Assembly (NCBI GenBank): GCA_017302165.1 | Contig: JAFLCW010000002.1 | Coordinates: forward strand, 62,001 to 126,000 | Origin: Alphaproteobacteria bacterium | GTDB taxonomy: Bacteria; Pseudomonadota; Alphaproteobacteria; Micavibrionales; Micavibrionaceae | DNA: 64,000 bases | Reading direction: 5' to 3' | Shown: one piece after another, positions 26,447 to 35,481 of the stretch | How positions within the stretch are numbered: the first letter of the stretch is position 1 | How the letters are laid out: each line of letters opens with the position of its first letter | Translations under genes and position numbers: made by a program | Notes under the pieces: model-generated | What the model was told of the DNA's origin: nothing | What the model saw: the letters and a program-made list of their open reading frames with translations, nothing else | Database searches by the model: none

Positions 26447-27726
26447 GTGCCAAACGCCAAACACAAAAAGCGATTCAAGTCTGCGCCTATTGGCAGGGCA
26501 TGGTAGAATCTGTTGTCATGGGCATGTTATATGCTGCGCCATCACGCGGGAAAGAAATCTTTTCGTTTGAGTATGATCCTGCGTGGCTAAAATCTCCTCA
26601 CGCCCTCGTGCTTGACCCTAACCTTGGTCTTTTTACTGGCCCACAATATGCGCGGGATGGGCATGACAATTTTGGCCTTTTCCTTGATTCCTCACCTGAC
26701 CGTTGGGGACGTGTCTTGATGCAGCGTCGGGAAGCGCAACAAGCCAAAGCCGAAGACCGCGATATTCATACATTGATGGAATCCGATTATCTGCTCGGCG
26801 TTTATGACGGTCACAGGATGGGCGCGTTGCGTTTCCGCCTTTCTGAAGATGGGCCGTTTCTAGACAATCAGGCTGATATGGCTGCGCCCCCATGGGCGAA
26901 ACTGCGCGACTTAGAGTACGCCAGCTTGCAATTGGAACGCCAGGATGCGGAAAACGACAAGGATTATATGAACTGGCTGAAAATGCTGATCGCGCCAGGC
27001 GGTTCTCTTGGCGGCGCACGTCCAAAAGCCAGTGTGCTGGATGAGCATGGTCATCCGTGGATTGCTAAATTCCCCAGCCGCCGCGACGAAATCAATATCG
27101 GCAGGTGGGAATATCTGGTTTATCAACTGGCACAGGCGGCAGGCGTTGAAACTGTGCAATCGGATATACGCAATTTCTCAGGTGAGTATGATACCTTCTT
27201 AAGCAAGCGCTTTGACCGGACAGAAAGTGGCGAGCGCGTACATTTTGCCTCGGCCATGACGTTGCTGGGCAAGCAGGATGGCGATGGCGGGGACACCGGT
27301 GTCGGCTATCTTGATCTGGCCGAATTCCTGATGCGGAACGGGGCTGAGGCCAATAAAGATCTGGAACAGCTATGGCGGCGCATTGTCTTTTACATCTGCG
27401 TATCCAATACAGACGATCACTTGCGCAATCACGGTTTCTTATTGCGCGATGGCGGCTGGGTACTGTCCCCAGCCTACGATATCAACCCTGTTGCGACGGG
27501 TGGAGGGTTGGCACTCAATATATCCAAAGAGGATAACAGCCAGAGCCTTGACCTTGTCCGCAGCGTAGCACCTGTATTCCGTATAGATGCTGGGCAAGCT
27601 GACAAGATTATTGGTGAAGTCATTAACGCTGTACGCAATTGGGCGGAGCTGGCCAAAAAGCTCAAGCTGCCATCGCGTGAGATTAGCCAAATAAAGAATG
27701 CATTCCGCGTAGCGGATAGTGAATAA
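26443..27726 (+). CDS. hipA: HipA-family toxin kinase
   Basis: 427 residues, complete. The Gly/Ser loop APGGSLGGARPKA (about 185), the ATP lysine in PWIAKFPS, the catalytic SNTDDHLRNHGFL (about 327) and the metal-binding LSPAYDINP are all present, so the kinase should be active. HipA kinases phosphorylate aminoacyl-tRNA synthetases (GltX in E. coli), halting translation and causing persistence. The target here is unknown. It is translationally coupled to the antitoxin and followed by a terminator. Confidence 0.88.
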   Translation: MSAKRQTQKAIQVCAYWQGMVESVVMGMLYAAPSRGKEIFSFEYDPAWLKSPHALVLDPNLGLFTGPQYARDGHDNFGLFLDSSPDRWGRVLMQRREAQQAKAEDRDIHTLMESDYLLGVYDGHRMGALRFRLSEDGPFLDNQADMAAPPWAKLRDLEYASLQLERQDAENDKDYMNWLKMLIAPGGSLGGARPKASVLDEHGHPWIAKFPSRRDEINIGRWEYLVYQLAQAAGVETVQSDIRNFSGEYDTFLSKRFDRTESGERVHFASAMTLLGKQDGDGGDTGVGYLDLAEFLMRNGAEANKDLEQLWRRIVFYICVSNTDDHLRNHGFLLRDGGWVLSPAYDINPVATGGGLALNISKEDNSQSLDLVRSVAPVFRIDAGQADKIIGEVINAVRNWAELAKKLKLPSREISQIKNAFRVADSE

Positions 27727-27806
27727 AATGTTCGAACATAATTCTTACGGACAACGCGAACATTTTTTGGCATTCTAATCACTATCATCGCGATCATTGC
27801 CCCCGA

Positions 27807-27831
27807 AGCCACGCTCTCCCGCGTGGCTTTT
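27807..27831 (+). terminator. terminator after hipA
   Basis: AGCCACGC-TCTCCC-GCGTGGCT followed by TTT. A separate palindrome ATGTTCGAACAT lies just after hipA at 27728-27739. Confidence 0.65.
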
Positions 27832-27935
27832 GCGTATGAGGCGCGGTGACAAAGGCAAAAAGGTACTCGGAACACTTCGCCCCTATGCGGCGGGCTAAGG
27901 CGCAGGACTTTTTTAGTCACAGACTTTTTTTCTGG

Positions 27936-28036
27936 GTGCGCAGTTTGCGCACCTGACCTCGAAAACAGCAGAAAGTAAAGGCATTGAAAGGTGCGCACCC
28001 AGAAGTGCGCACCCATCTTTTTGTGACTGCGCACCC
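27936..28036. repeat. TGCGCAC palindromic repeat array before the methyltransferase
   Basis: The 330-base gap between hipA and the methyltransferase contains, besides the hipA terminator, GGTGCGCA-GTT-TGCGCACC (27935-27953), GGTGCGCACC (27990-27999), GTGCGCAC (28005-28012) and TGCGCACCC (28028-28036). The array ends 20 bases before the methyltransferase ATG, so a bound protein would affect its expression. It is related to the GCCCAC array at 23973-24146 (consensus TGCSCAC). Confidence 0.65.
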
Positions 28037-28056
28037 AAAATCAGTAGGAGAACCAC

Positions 28057-29313
28057 ATGACCACAGACTTAGCCCTCAATGTTGAATATATTTCCGTCGA
28101 CCATCTGATCCCGTATGCGAAGAACGCCCGTACCCATTCGGATGCACAGGTGGCGCAGATCGCGGGATCGATGACGGAATTCGGCTTTGTGAATCCGATC
28201 CTGATCGGCGATGACGGCGGCATTATCGCTGGGCATGGCCGCGTGATGGCCGCCCGCATGCTCGGCGTAAAAGAAGTTCCCGCCATCCGACTCAAGCACC
28301 TGAATGAGGTGCAGCGCCGTGCGCTGATCATCGCCGATAACAAGATCGCCGAAAACGCGGGCTGGAATGATGAATTGCTGCGGCAGGAATTGCGGGCGCT
28401 GGATGGTGACGAATTCGATCTTGGGCTTTTGGGTTTCAATGATGAAGAACTGGAAGCCTTCCTGAATGGTGATGCGGACGGTGAAGGTCTGACGGACGAG
28501 AATGCTGCACCGGAAATTCCTGAAACGCCTGTCAGCGTACTGGGCGATTTATGGCTGTGCGGCGATCACAAAATCCTGTGCGGGGATTCCACGCTGATTG
28601 ACAGCTATCAAACCTTGCTAGGAGAAGAGTTGGCCGACATGGTGTTCACCGACCCGCCATATAATGTCAATTATGCGAACTCGGCCAAGGACAAAATGCG
28701 TGGCAAATCTCGCCCAATCCAAAACGATAACCTGGGCGCAGACTTTGGAGCATTCCTGTATGATGTCTGCACCAATTTAATGATGGTCTGCAAAGGTGCG
28801 ATGTATATTTGCATGTCATCTTCAGAACTACATACCCTCCACGGTGCGTTTTCGGAAGCCGGTGGCAAATGGTCGACCTTCATCATTTGGGCGAAAAACA
28901 CCTTCACGCTGGGCCGCGCTGATTATCAACGTCAATACGAACCAATCCTCTATGGCTGGAAAAATGGTCACGAGCATTTCTGGTGCGGTGCGCGGGATCA
29001 AAGCGATGTCTGGTTCGTGAATAAGCCTGTGAAAAACGATCTGCACCCGACCATGAAGCCTGTCGAGCTGGTGGAACGCGCACTGCACAATTCCAGCAAG
29101 ACCAAGGATATCGTGCTGGATGCCTTTGGCGGCTCAGGCAGCACCATGATCGCTTGTGAAAAAACGGGACGCCGCGCCCGTCTGATTGAGCTTGAGCCAA
29201 AATATGCAGACGTTATAGTCAAACGATGGCAGGAATTTACAGGCAAGAAAGCAACCCTGGCCGCGACTGGCCAGGGTTTCGAGGAGTTGGAAAAAGAACG
29301 CAATTCGATATAA
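28057..29313 (+). CDS. ParB-domain DNA methyltransferase (beta class)
   Basis: 418 residues. A ParB/sulfiredoxin-like N-terminal domain (about 5-110; YAKNARTHSDAQVAQIAGSM, GHGRVMAARMLG) is followed by an N4/N6-type methylase: the catalytic DPPYNV at 199-204 precedes the AdoMet motif DAFGGSGSTM at about 354, the beta-class order. This fusion is common just upstream of terminase genes in alphaproteobacterial prophages. It may protect phage DNA from host restriction or mark it for packaging. The recognition site cannot be read. AGGAG precedes the ATG. Confidence 0.88.
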   Translation: MTTDLALNVEYISVDHLIPYAKNARTHSDAQVAQIAGSMTEFGFVNPILIGDDGGIIAGHGRVMAARMLGVKEVPAIRLKHLNEVQRRALIIADNKIAENAGWNDELLRQELRALDGDEFDLGLLGFNDEELEAFLNGDADGEGLTDENAAPEIPETPVSVLGDLWLCGDHKILCGDSTLIDSYQTLLGEELADMVFTDPPYNVNYANSAKDKMRGKSRPIQNDNLGADFGAFLYDVCTNLMMVCKGAMYICMSSSELHTLHGAFSEAGGKWSTFIIWAKNTFTLGRADYQRQYEPILYGWKNGHEHFWCGARDQSDVWFVNKPVKNDLHPTMKPVELVERALHNSSKTKDIVLDAFGGSGSTMIACEKTGRRARLIELEPKYADVIVKRWQEFTGKKATLAATGQGFEELEKERNSI

Positions 29314-29340
29314 TATCATCAAATATGAGGTGATAAAAAA

Positions 29341-29874
29341 ATGGTTATCGAATCAAAATACTGGAGAGAGGATCTTGTTCAGTACGCAAAGAAGTTTAAA
29401 CCTAAAATCAAACCTAAACGGTGGAGCGAGCGGAATCTTGTAAACTTCGAGAAAGATATTATTGTCAGTATGTTCATGGTTCGCATGCTTGCTGAACGGC
29501 ACAAGGTTTCATCTAATACTACAAAGTTAGGTCTAAAAATATTTAGAAGCCCCTGCATAAAGAAAGTGAATTATCGAAATCAGTATTCAGTCGATGAGCT
29601 TTATGATTTCGAGAAAGAAGAATCTGTTACCAAAGATGTTATATTTGTTTGCAATCAATTGATACACAGTGGTGCGATGTTCGCATATCGCAACGAAAAT
29701 CGAAACTGGGATGGAGTGATAGCATGTTCCGATTTTGAACGTCAAAAATATGTGTATCGCATTCCCCTTTCAGAGGTAATCAAGCTGCTTGAGACTGCAG
29801 CAAATGATTATCCCCATGAGATCCGAATGACTTATTGCGACAAAAAAGAAGATTACATCGTTACTACAAATTAA
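29341..29874 (+). CDS. AT-rich hypothetical accessory protein
   Basis: 177 residues, unrecognised. Soluble, Lys/Arg-rich, mixed alpha/beta, with no signal peptide. It is clearly more AT-rich than its neighbours and has a perfect GAGGTGA ribosome site 7 bases before the ATG. Its 3' end overlaps the convergent DUF3489 gene by 11 bases. The setting, between a methyltransferase and the packaging genes, and its composition fit a recently gained cargo gene, perhaps for defence or superinfection exclusion, but no motif confirms that. Confidence 0.6.
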   Translation: MVIESKYWREDLVQYAKKFKPKIKPKRWSERNLVNFEKDIIVSMFMVRMLAERHKVSSNTTKLGLKIFRSPCIKKVNYRNQYSVDELYDFEKEESVTKDVIFVCNQLIHSGAMFAYRNENRNWDGVIACSDFERQKYVYRIPLSEVIKLLETAANDYPHEIRMTYCDKKEDYIVTTN

Positions 29875-30193
29875 TTTTTTGAATAAAATACCGCCGCACG
29901 TCATCAACCCGTTCGCTGGTGACGTTCTTTCCTGCTTTTTTCTGCATGGAAAGGAAGCTGCGCACCGTGTGGCTCTGCCAGTCGCTGGCTTTGACCATCT
30001 CTTCGATGGTCGCGCCTTCGGGACGCTGCATTAAGGCGAAGATTTTGTCTTTCTTACTGCTCTTGGGTTCGGTGATGGCCCGTGTGGCTTCTGGTTTGGG
30101 TTTTGCGACCTTGGCGGGCATGCTGCGCGATTTCGGCGCAGGTTTCTTCGTTGCCTGTTTTTTAGGTGCGGGTTTCTTTTTTGCGATGGTCAT
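29864..30193 (-). CDS. DUF3489 protein
   Basis: 109 residues. A 55-residue Lys/Ala/Pro-rich tail precedes a compact winged-helix-like domain: KDKIFALMQRPEGATIEEMVKASDWQSHTVRSFLSMQKKAG, the DUF3489 signature. The basic tail resembles histone-like nucleoid proteins, so DNA binding is likely. It is on the minus strand and divergent from the terminase operon, a good position for a regulator of late genes. Role inferred. Confidence 0.75.
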   Translation of the reverse strand: MTIAKKKPAPKKQATKKPAPKSRSMPAKVAKPKPEATRAITEPKSSKKDKIFALMQRPEGATIEEMVKASDWQSHTVRSFLSMQKKAGKNVTSERVDDVRRYFIQKINL

Positions 30194-30283
30194 GATGATG
30201 CTCCTTTTGTTGGCGTTGCATCGTCATGAACGCTTCAATTCGGCATGAAGTAAAGTTGAATAGATCAATAAAAGTGAGGATTT

Positions 30284-30829
30284 ATGGGGGTTTCCATCCG
30301 TGCTTACGCCCGCCATCGGGGCGTGGCTGAAAACGCCGTGCGCAAAGCGATCAAAGCAGGTCGCATCACGCCCGACAGCAATGGAAAGATCGACATCGCC
30401 CAAGCCGATGCTGCCTGGGAGGCCAATACCGACCACACCAAACGGCATGAACCAGCAGGATTTAAGGATATTGACCCCGAAGAGGCCATGAATTCCGTCA
30501 AACAGACACTGGCCGAGAGTGGCCGCGCTGCACACGGCATGAACAGCTTCACGCAAGCCCGCACCGCGCACGAAATCGCCAAAGCCCACCTCGCGCGGCA
30601 ACGCCTGCAGGAGAAAAAAGGACAATTAATCAACAAGGACATGGTGAAAGCACAGGTGTTCCGCCTGGGGCGGCAATTCAGGGACGCATGGGCAAACTGG
30701 CCAGCACGCGTGTCCGCGCAAATCGCCGCCGAGCTACAGGTGGACGAGCATGTCTTGCACATGACCCTGGAACGCTATGTGCGGGAGCATCTGGATGAAC
30801 TTGGGGATGCCAAACTCGATCTCGAATGA
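30284..30829 (+). CDS. terminase small subunit (Nu1-like)
   Basis: 181 residues. An N-terminal HTH (VSIRAYARHRGVAENAVRKAIKAGRI) recognises DNA in Nu1-type proteins. The rest is helical and oligomer-forming (AHEIAKAHLARQRLQEKKGQLINKDMV). It would bind the cos/pac site and recruit the large subunit. GTGAGGA precedes the ATG. The next gene, the large subunit, overlaps its end, which supports the assignment. Confidence 0.78.
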   Translation: MGVSIRAYARHRGVAENAVRKAIKAGRITPDSNGKIDIAQADAAWEANTDHTKRHEPAGFKDIDPEEAMNSVKQTLAESGRAAHGMNSFTQARTAHEIAKAHLARQRLQEKKGQLINKDMVKAQVFRLGRQFRDAWANWPARVSAQIAAELQVDEHVLHMTLERYVREHLDELGDAKLDLE

Positions 30830-32816
30830 AGGAGGATATGACAGTCTAGAAATCGAAAATATCTGGCAGCAGGCCGTCAAACCCGATCCGTACCTTCTGG
30901 TATCGGAATGGGCAGATAAATACCGCCTTCTTTCTCCGAAATCGGCTGCCGAGCCAGGACGCTGGCGCACCGCACGCACGCCGTACTTGCGCGACATCAT
31001 GGATCATCTTGCGCCGTCCTCTCCGGTGCAGCGCATCGTGTTCATGAAGGGATCGCAGGTCGGCGGGACGGAATGCGGCAACAACTGGATCGGTTACGTC
31101 ATCCACGCAGCGCCAGGGCCGATGATGGCCGTTGCGCCTACGGTGGAGCTGGCCAAACGCCATTCCAAACAGCGCATCGATCCGCTTTTGAACGATGTGC
31201 CGGAATTGCGCGAGAAAGTGCGCCCCGCACGGGAACGCGACAGCGGCAACACGATCTTGAGCAAGGATTTTCTTGGCGGTTTGCTCATCATGACAGGCGC
31301 GAACTCCGCCGTGGGTCTGCGCTCGATGCCGGCCCGCTACCTGTTTATGGACGAAATCGATGCGTATCCAGGGGACGTTGATGGCGAAGGTGATCCGATC
31401 CTGCTGGCAGAGCGTCGGTCGGCTACGTTTAAGCGCCGCAGAAAGATATTCATGGTCAGCACACCTACCGTTAAGGGCTTATCCCGTGTTCAACGCGAAT
31501 TCGAGAAAAGTGACCAGCGGTTCTTCCATGTGCCTTGCCCTGAATGCGACCATTTCCAGCCGCTGCGGTTCACGCAACTGCGCTGGCCGGAAAACGAGCC
31601 GCAAAAGGCAGAATATGTTTGCGAGAGCTGCGGCTGCCTGATTGCCGAACACCACAAGACAGCGATGCTGGCACGGGGTGAATGGCGGGCAACGGCGGAA
31701 ACCACGGATGGAACAGTGGGCTATCACCTGTCGTCCCTCTACAGCCCGATTGGCTGGTTCTCGTGGGGCGATGCGGCGGCCATGTTCGAAGATGCCAAGC
31801 GCAACCCCGATCTGATGAAGGGTTTCGTCAACACGGTGCTGGGAGAGCCTTACGAGGAATCCTCCGATGCGCCGGAATGGCAGCGTCTGTATGAACGCCG
31901 ACAAACCTATGCTCAGGGTGTCGTTCCGATGGGCGGCTTGTTTCTGACGGCAGGTGTCGACGTTCAGAAAGACCGTCTCGAATGCGAGATCGTTGCCTGG
32001 GGGCGTAACAAGGAAAACTGGTCGGTGGATTACATCGTTCTTGATGGCGACACCGCACGACCGGAAATCTGGAGACGGCTGGACGAAGATGTTCTGCAGC
32101 GCGATTGGCCGCATGCCACAGGCCACACCATGCCGGTGCGGGTGATGGCAGTGGATAGCGGTTACGCCACGCAGGATGTTTACGGCTTTGTACGCAACCA
32201 TCCCCAGGGCGTCTGGGGCGGTAACGGCGCACGCGCCAGCCAGCCGCGCACGGTCGTGGCCGTCAAAGGTCAGGATCGTGAAACGGCGCTTATCCTGAGC
32301 GTGTCAAAGGCTGATACGGGCGGGAAACGTCGCGGTTTGCGGGTCTGGAACGTATCCGGCCCTGTAGCCAAGATGGAGCTTTACCGCTGGCTCAAGCTGG
32401 AATGGCCGACCGACCGCGAAATCGCTGAAGGCGCGGTGTTCCCGCCTGGCAGCTGCCACTTCCCGCAATATGGCGAGGAGTATTTCAAGCAGCTGACGGC
32501 GGAGCGCCGCGTCATTCGCGTTGTAAAGGGCTTTCCGCATGCGACCTGGGAGAAAGACCCCAGCCGCAACAACGAAGCCCTGGACTGCCGCGTGTACGCC
32601 CGTGCCGCTGCCACCATCTACGGCATCGACCGCATGAGCGAATTCAAATGGCGCAGCCTTGAAGAAACGCTGGGTGTGGAAGCCGTGATTCCGACACGCG
32701 GAGTGGAAATCCCCGTGACGGAAGAAGACAGGGCCGAACCGTCGAAACCGCAACCCAAGAAACGGGTCACCGTCCCACAGCGTAAAGCCGTGCGGGCGAA
32801 TGATCCTTATTTATAG
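30795..32816 (+). CDS. terminase large subunit (GpA family)
   Basis: About 673 residues, close to lambda gpA. The N-terminal ATPase (MKGSQVGGTECGNNWIGY as Walker A region; YLFMDEIDAYPGD as Walker B) and the zinc-finger-like CPECDHF...CESCGC are visible. The C-terminal nuclease half contains AGVDVQKDRLECEIVAWG. It cuts concatemers and drives DNA into the capsid. The start at 30795 has GGGAG 7 bases upstream and overlaps the small subunit gene; 30777 is an alternative. Confidence 0.92.
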   Translation: MNLGMPNSISNEGGYDSLEIENIWQQAVKPDPYLLVSEWADKYRLLSPKSAAEPGRWRTARTPYLRDIMDHLAPSSPVQRIVFMKGSQVGGTECGNNWIGYVIHAAPGPMMAVAPTVELAKRHSKQRIDPLLNDVPELREKVRPARERDSGNTILSKDFLGGLLIMTGANSAVGLRSMPARYLFMDEIDAYPGDVDGEGDPILLAERRSATFKRRRKIFMVSTPTVKGLSRVQREFEKSDQRFFHVPCPECDHFQPLRFTQLRWPENEPQKAEYVCESCGCLIAEHHKTAMLARGEWRATAETTDGTVGYHLSSLYSPIGWFSWGDAAAMFEDAKRNPDLMKGFVNTVLGEPYEESSDAPEWQRLYERRQTYAQGVVPMGGLFLTAGVDVQKDRLECEIVAWGRNKENWSVDYIVLDGDTARPEIWRRLDEDVLQRDWPHATGHTMPVRVMAVDSGYATQDVYGFVRNHPQGVWGGNGARASQPRTVVAVKGQDRETALILSVSKADTGGKRRGLRVWNVSGPVAKMELYRWLKLEWPTDREIAEGAVFPPGSCHFPQYGEEYFKQLTAERRVIRVVKGFPHATWEKDPSRNNEALDCRVYARAAATIYGIDRMSEFKWRSLEETLGVEAVIPTRGVEIPVTEEDRAEPSKPQPKKRVTVPQRKAVRANDPYL

Positions 32817-32845
32817 AAGAAAGTAAGCTACGAATTGAAAAAGAT

Positions 32846-33577
32846 TTATGATTCAACCCACTTCCAATCAGGCAACTCCCATTTTGGAAACCCCTGCATC
32901 ACCCCGTGTATGGCATCTTTTAACGGAAGTCGCTTTATATGCTTCCCTCGGCCAAGTCGTATTAGAGGTAGACTTTCTGGATAGGCATTTTTGTCAGGAA
33001 TTTCTATGTTTAGGGTAAGTATATCGCCATCATCGCCCAAAAACTGCCCTGTCTCTTTATAGTACGATATATTTTTATAACATAGAGCTTTGCACAGCCT
33101 TTCTCCGACCGGTTTTTCGGATATAAGCCAGCAAACATCAATATTAGATTTTTTATAACGGGAGGTACGCTCGATAAAGTCATCGAGGTGTTGACTAGAT
33201 AACTGGACTTCAAAAGCTACTAATCTTCCATTTTTATCGGCAATTAGTACATCTGCGATCCAGCTAGGAGTGTTTGCGTTAGGCTCATAAACTTCTAAAT
33301 TTGCTTGAAATCCAAGTTCTCTAGCAGCTTTTACAATATCAATTTGTAGCCGTATGTGTGCATAGCTTTTTGGCTTTGGTAATTTATCTGGGTAACCCGA
33401 ATGATGAGCAAAAAATCTAAGCCCTCTGATCGAAGTCTTGGGTATTGCAGGCCAATTAGTGCGTGGCATTACTAATGTTCCTATAGGAGCACTACACAGC
33501 TTGTCCCATGCATCATTCGAAAGAGAAAATGCCTCAAGCATCATACCCGTATCTGCCATATAAGCAATTTGACCCAT
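32846..33577 (-). CDS. CoiA-like nuclease-fold protein, inverted in the late operon
   Basis: 243 residues. RFFAHHSG (about 54-61), then an AHIRLQ helix (73-78), then the restriction-endonuclease-fold core with D109 in WIADV and E123-x-Q125 in AFEVQLSSQ. DFIERTSRYKKSNIDVCWLI follows. This order matches the CoiA family (competence-associated nuclease-like). It lies antisense between terminase and gpW, interrupting the head operon, and is more AT-rich than its neighbours. It is therefore a cargo gene with its own promoter, probably expressed in the lysogen. A defence or exclusion nuclease is plausible. Confidence 0.7.
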   Translation of the reverse strand: MGQIAYMADTGMMLEAFSLSNDAWDKLCSAPIGTLVMPRTNWPAIPKTSIRGLRFFAHHSGYPDKLPKPKSYAHIRLQIDIVKAARELGFQANLEVYEPNANTPSWIADVLIADKNGRLVAFEVQLSSQHLDDFIERTSRYKKSNIDVCWLISEKPVGERLCKALCYKNISYYKETGQFLGDDGDILTLNIEIPDKNAYPESLPLIRLGRGKHIKRLPLKDAIHGVMQGFPKWELPDWKWVES

Positions 33578-33639
33578 TTATACCCTCACATGCTTTTAAG
33601 AAAAAATATTAGCAGATTTAAATGCGCATAACAGCAACT

Positions 33640-33663
33640 AGCCGCCTTCGGGCGGCTTTTTTA
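33640..33663 (+). terminator. terminator between the inverted cargo gene and gpW
   Basis: AGCCGCC-TTCG-GGCGGCT with a T-tract on the plus strand, i.e. in the direction of the head operon, 14 bases before the gpW start. Late transcription from terminase would have to pass it, or a promoter lies downstream. Confidence 0.75.
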
Positions 33664-33676
33664 TTGGAGAAATCTC

Positions 33677-33907
33677 ATGGCAGAAACCTTGCTCGAACTC
33701 GAAACCCGATTGGTACAGGCAAAAGAAGCGCGCCATCGCCTTCTGACCGGTACGCAGGAAGTATCGGTCAGCCTGCACGGCTATGGCAGCACGACCTATA
33801 CGGCAAGCAACGTCGAAGCGCTGGAAAAATACATCCACGATCTTCAAATGGAAATAGCAAAACGCAGCGGCACAGCCCGCCGTGGAATCATTCGGACAAG
33901 TTTCTAA
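33677..33907 (+). CDS. head-tail joining protein gpW
   Basis: 76 residues, gpW family (lambda gpW is 68). LLELETRLVQAKEARHRLLTG, VSVSLHGYGSTTYTASN and ALEKYIHDLQMEI give the two helices and beta hairpin of the fold. It closes the portal and forms the site for tail attachment. Position between terminase and portal is the lambda order. GGAG precedes the ATG. Confidence 0.88.
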   Translation: MAETLLELETRLVQAKEARHRLLTGTQEVSVSLHGYGSTTYTASNVEALEKYIHDLQMEIAKRSGTARRGIIRTSF

Positions 33908-33918
33908 GGCAAAAAATC

Positions 33919-35481
33919 ATGGTGCAATTACTGGACTCCTCTGGCCAGCCTCTCAAGACTGCGCCCCGTATGCGTGTGAGCGATACGGCGCACCGTGCTG
34001 CATCTCTACGCACGCGGGAGCTTGCAAGCTGGATGCCTTTGCTGGGGTCAGCCGATAGCGACCTACTGTCAGAGTTACCTACGCTGGTATCACGGTCGCG
34101 CGATTTGACCCGCAACCACGGCGTGGCGTCCGGCGCAATTCAAACGCTGGTCGACAATGTTATCGGCACAGGTCTGCGCTTAGCGGCCATTCCCGATTAC
34201 CGTACCTTAGGGAAAACCAAGGAATGGGCAGATGATTGGGCGCGGCAGGTCGAGAGCGAATGGCGTGCATGGGCAGAAAGCACGGAATGCGATGCGGCCA
34301 ATGCGCTGACATTTGCAGGTATGACCGCGCTGGTGTTTCGCTCCAGCATTGTAAACGGTGAAGCGCTTGCCTTGCCTTTGTGGCTGGAACAGCGTGGTAC
34401 ACGCTATGCCACAACCATGCAATTGGTGGAAGCCGACCGGCTTTCCAATCCTGCAGGTCGGCAGGACAGCAAAACTATGCGTTCCGGCATTGAAATCGAT
34501 ATGTACGGGGCCGCGGTAGCGTACCACCTCCGCAAAAACCATCCTGGCGATGTCTATATGGGCTTTGGCCTTGATGCGCAGGATTGGGAGCGCATCCCCG
34601 CGCGAACGGCGTTTGGCCGTCAACGTGTCCTGCATATCCATGACAAGGAGCGCACCGGACAACACCGTGGCAAGCCGCTGCTAACTTCCATCATGCCGAT
34701 GTTCAAGATGCTCGACCATTACGAGCGTTCGGAGCTGCAGGCCGCCGTGGTCAATGCCATGATCGCCGCCTTTATCGAAACCCCGCTGGATGGTGAAGCT
34801 ATCGGCGAGATGTTTGGCGGGTCGGTGGACGATTATCTGGCTGCACGGAATGAATGGGATATTCGCCTGCAAGGCGGTTCCATCATCCCTGTGTTCCCAG
34901 GCGACAAGGTTGCGCCATTCACGCCCAGTCGCCCCAACAGTGGTTACGGCCAGTTTGTCGAGAACGTCTTGCGCCACATCGGCGCTGGTCTAAACATTCC
35001 ATTCGAATTGCTGATGAAGGATTTCAGCAAAACAAACTATTCAAGCGCACGCGCTGCCTTACTGGAGGCATGGCGGTATTTCAACGCCCGCCGCCAATGG
35101 ATGGCGATCTATTGGGCCAGGCCCGTTTACGAGCTATGGCTGGAGGAAGCAATCAATCGGGGTATCGTGGATGCCCCTGATTTTTATGAGCGCCGCGCCG
35201 CCTGGACACGTTGCAAATGGATCGGCCCTGGTCGGGGCTGGGTTGATCCGGTCAAGGAAGCCAAAGCTGCGCATCTTCGGATGCAAATCGGCCTTTCCAC
35301 GCTGGAAGATGAATGCGCTGCGCAAGGGCTGGATTGGGAAGAAGTCCTTGAACAGCTTGCGCGTGAGAAAGCCAAGATCATGGAACTGGGGCTGTCGATC
35401 AATGACGTGAACAGCATTTTGACCACTACCGACAATAATCAGGAGGAAGAAAATGAGGATTTGGAACCGCATCGCCGGTGA
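33919..35481 (+). CDS. portal protein (lambda gpB family)
   Basis: 520 residues. SRDLTRNHGVASGAIQTLVDNVIGTGL near residue 60, HIHDKERTGQHRGKPLL and FELLMKDFSKTNYSSARAALLEAWR are conserved blocks of lambda-type portals. It forms the dodecameric ring through which DNA enters and leaves. The ATG at 33919 follows AAGG; the open frame extends upstream through gpW but is not coding there. It overlaps the protease gene start by 29 bases. Confidence 0.92.
   Translation: MVQLLDSSGQPLKTAPRMRVSDTAHRAASLRTRELASWMPLLGSADSDLLSELPTLVSRSRDLTRNHGVASGAIQTLVDNVIGTGLRLAAIPDYRTLGKTKEWADDWARQVESEWRAWAESTECDAANALTFAGMTALVFRSSIVNGEALALPLWLEQRGTRYATTMQLVEADRLSNPAGRQDSKTMRSGIEIDMYGAAVAYHLRKNHPGDVYMGFGLDAQDWERIPARTAFGRQRVLHIHDKERTGQHRGKPLLTSIMPMFKMLDHYERSELQAAVVNAMIAAFIETPLDGEAIGEMFGGSVDDYLAARNEWDIRLQGGSIIPVFPGDKVAPFTPSRPNSGYGQFVENVLRHIGAGLNIPFELLMKDFSKTNYSSARAALLEAWRYFNARRQWMAIYWARPVYELWLEEAINRGIVDAPDFYERRAAWTRCKWIGPGRGWVDPVKEAKAAHLRMQIGLSTLEDECAAQGLDWEEVLEQLAREKAKIMELGLSINDVNSILTTTDNNQEEENEDLEPHRR

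Noticed and set aside
27728-27739. ATGTTCGAACAT palindrome as a transposon or att remnant
   Set aside because: Single 12-base palindrome with no partner; more likely a chance or weak hairpin after hipA.
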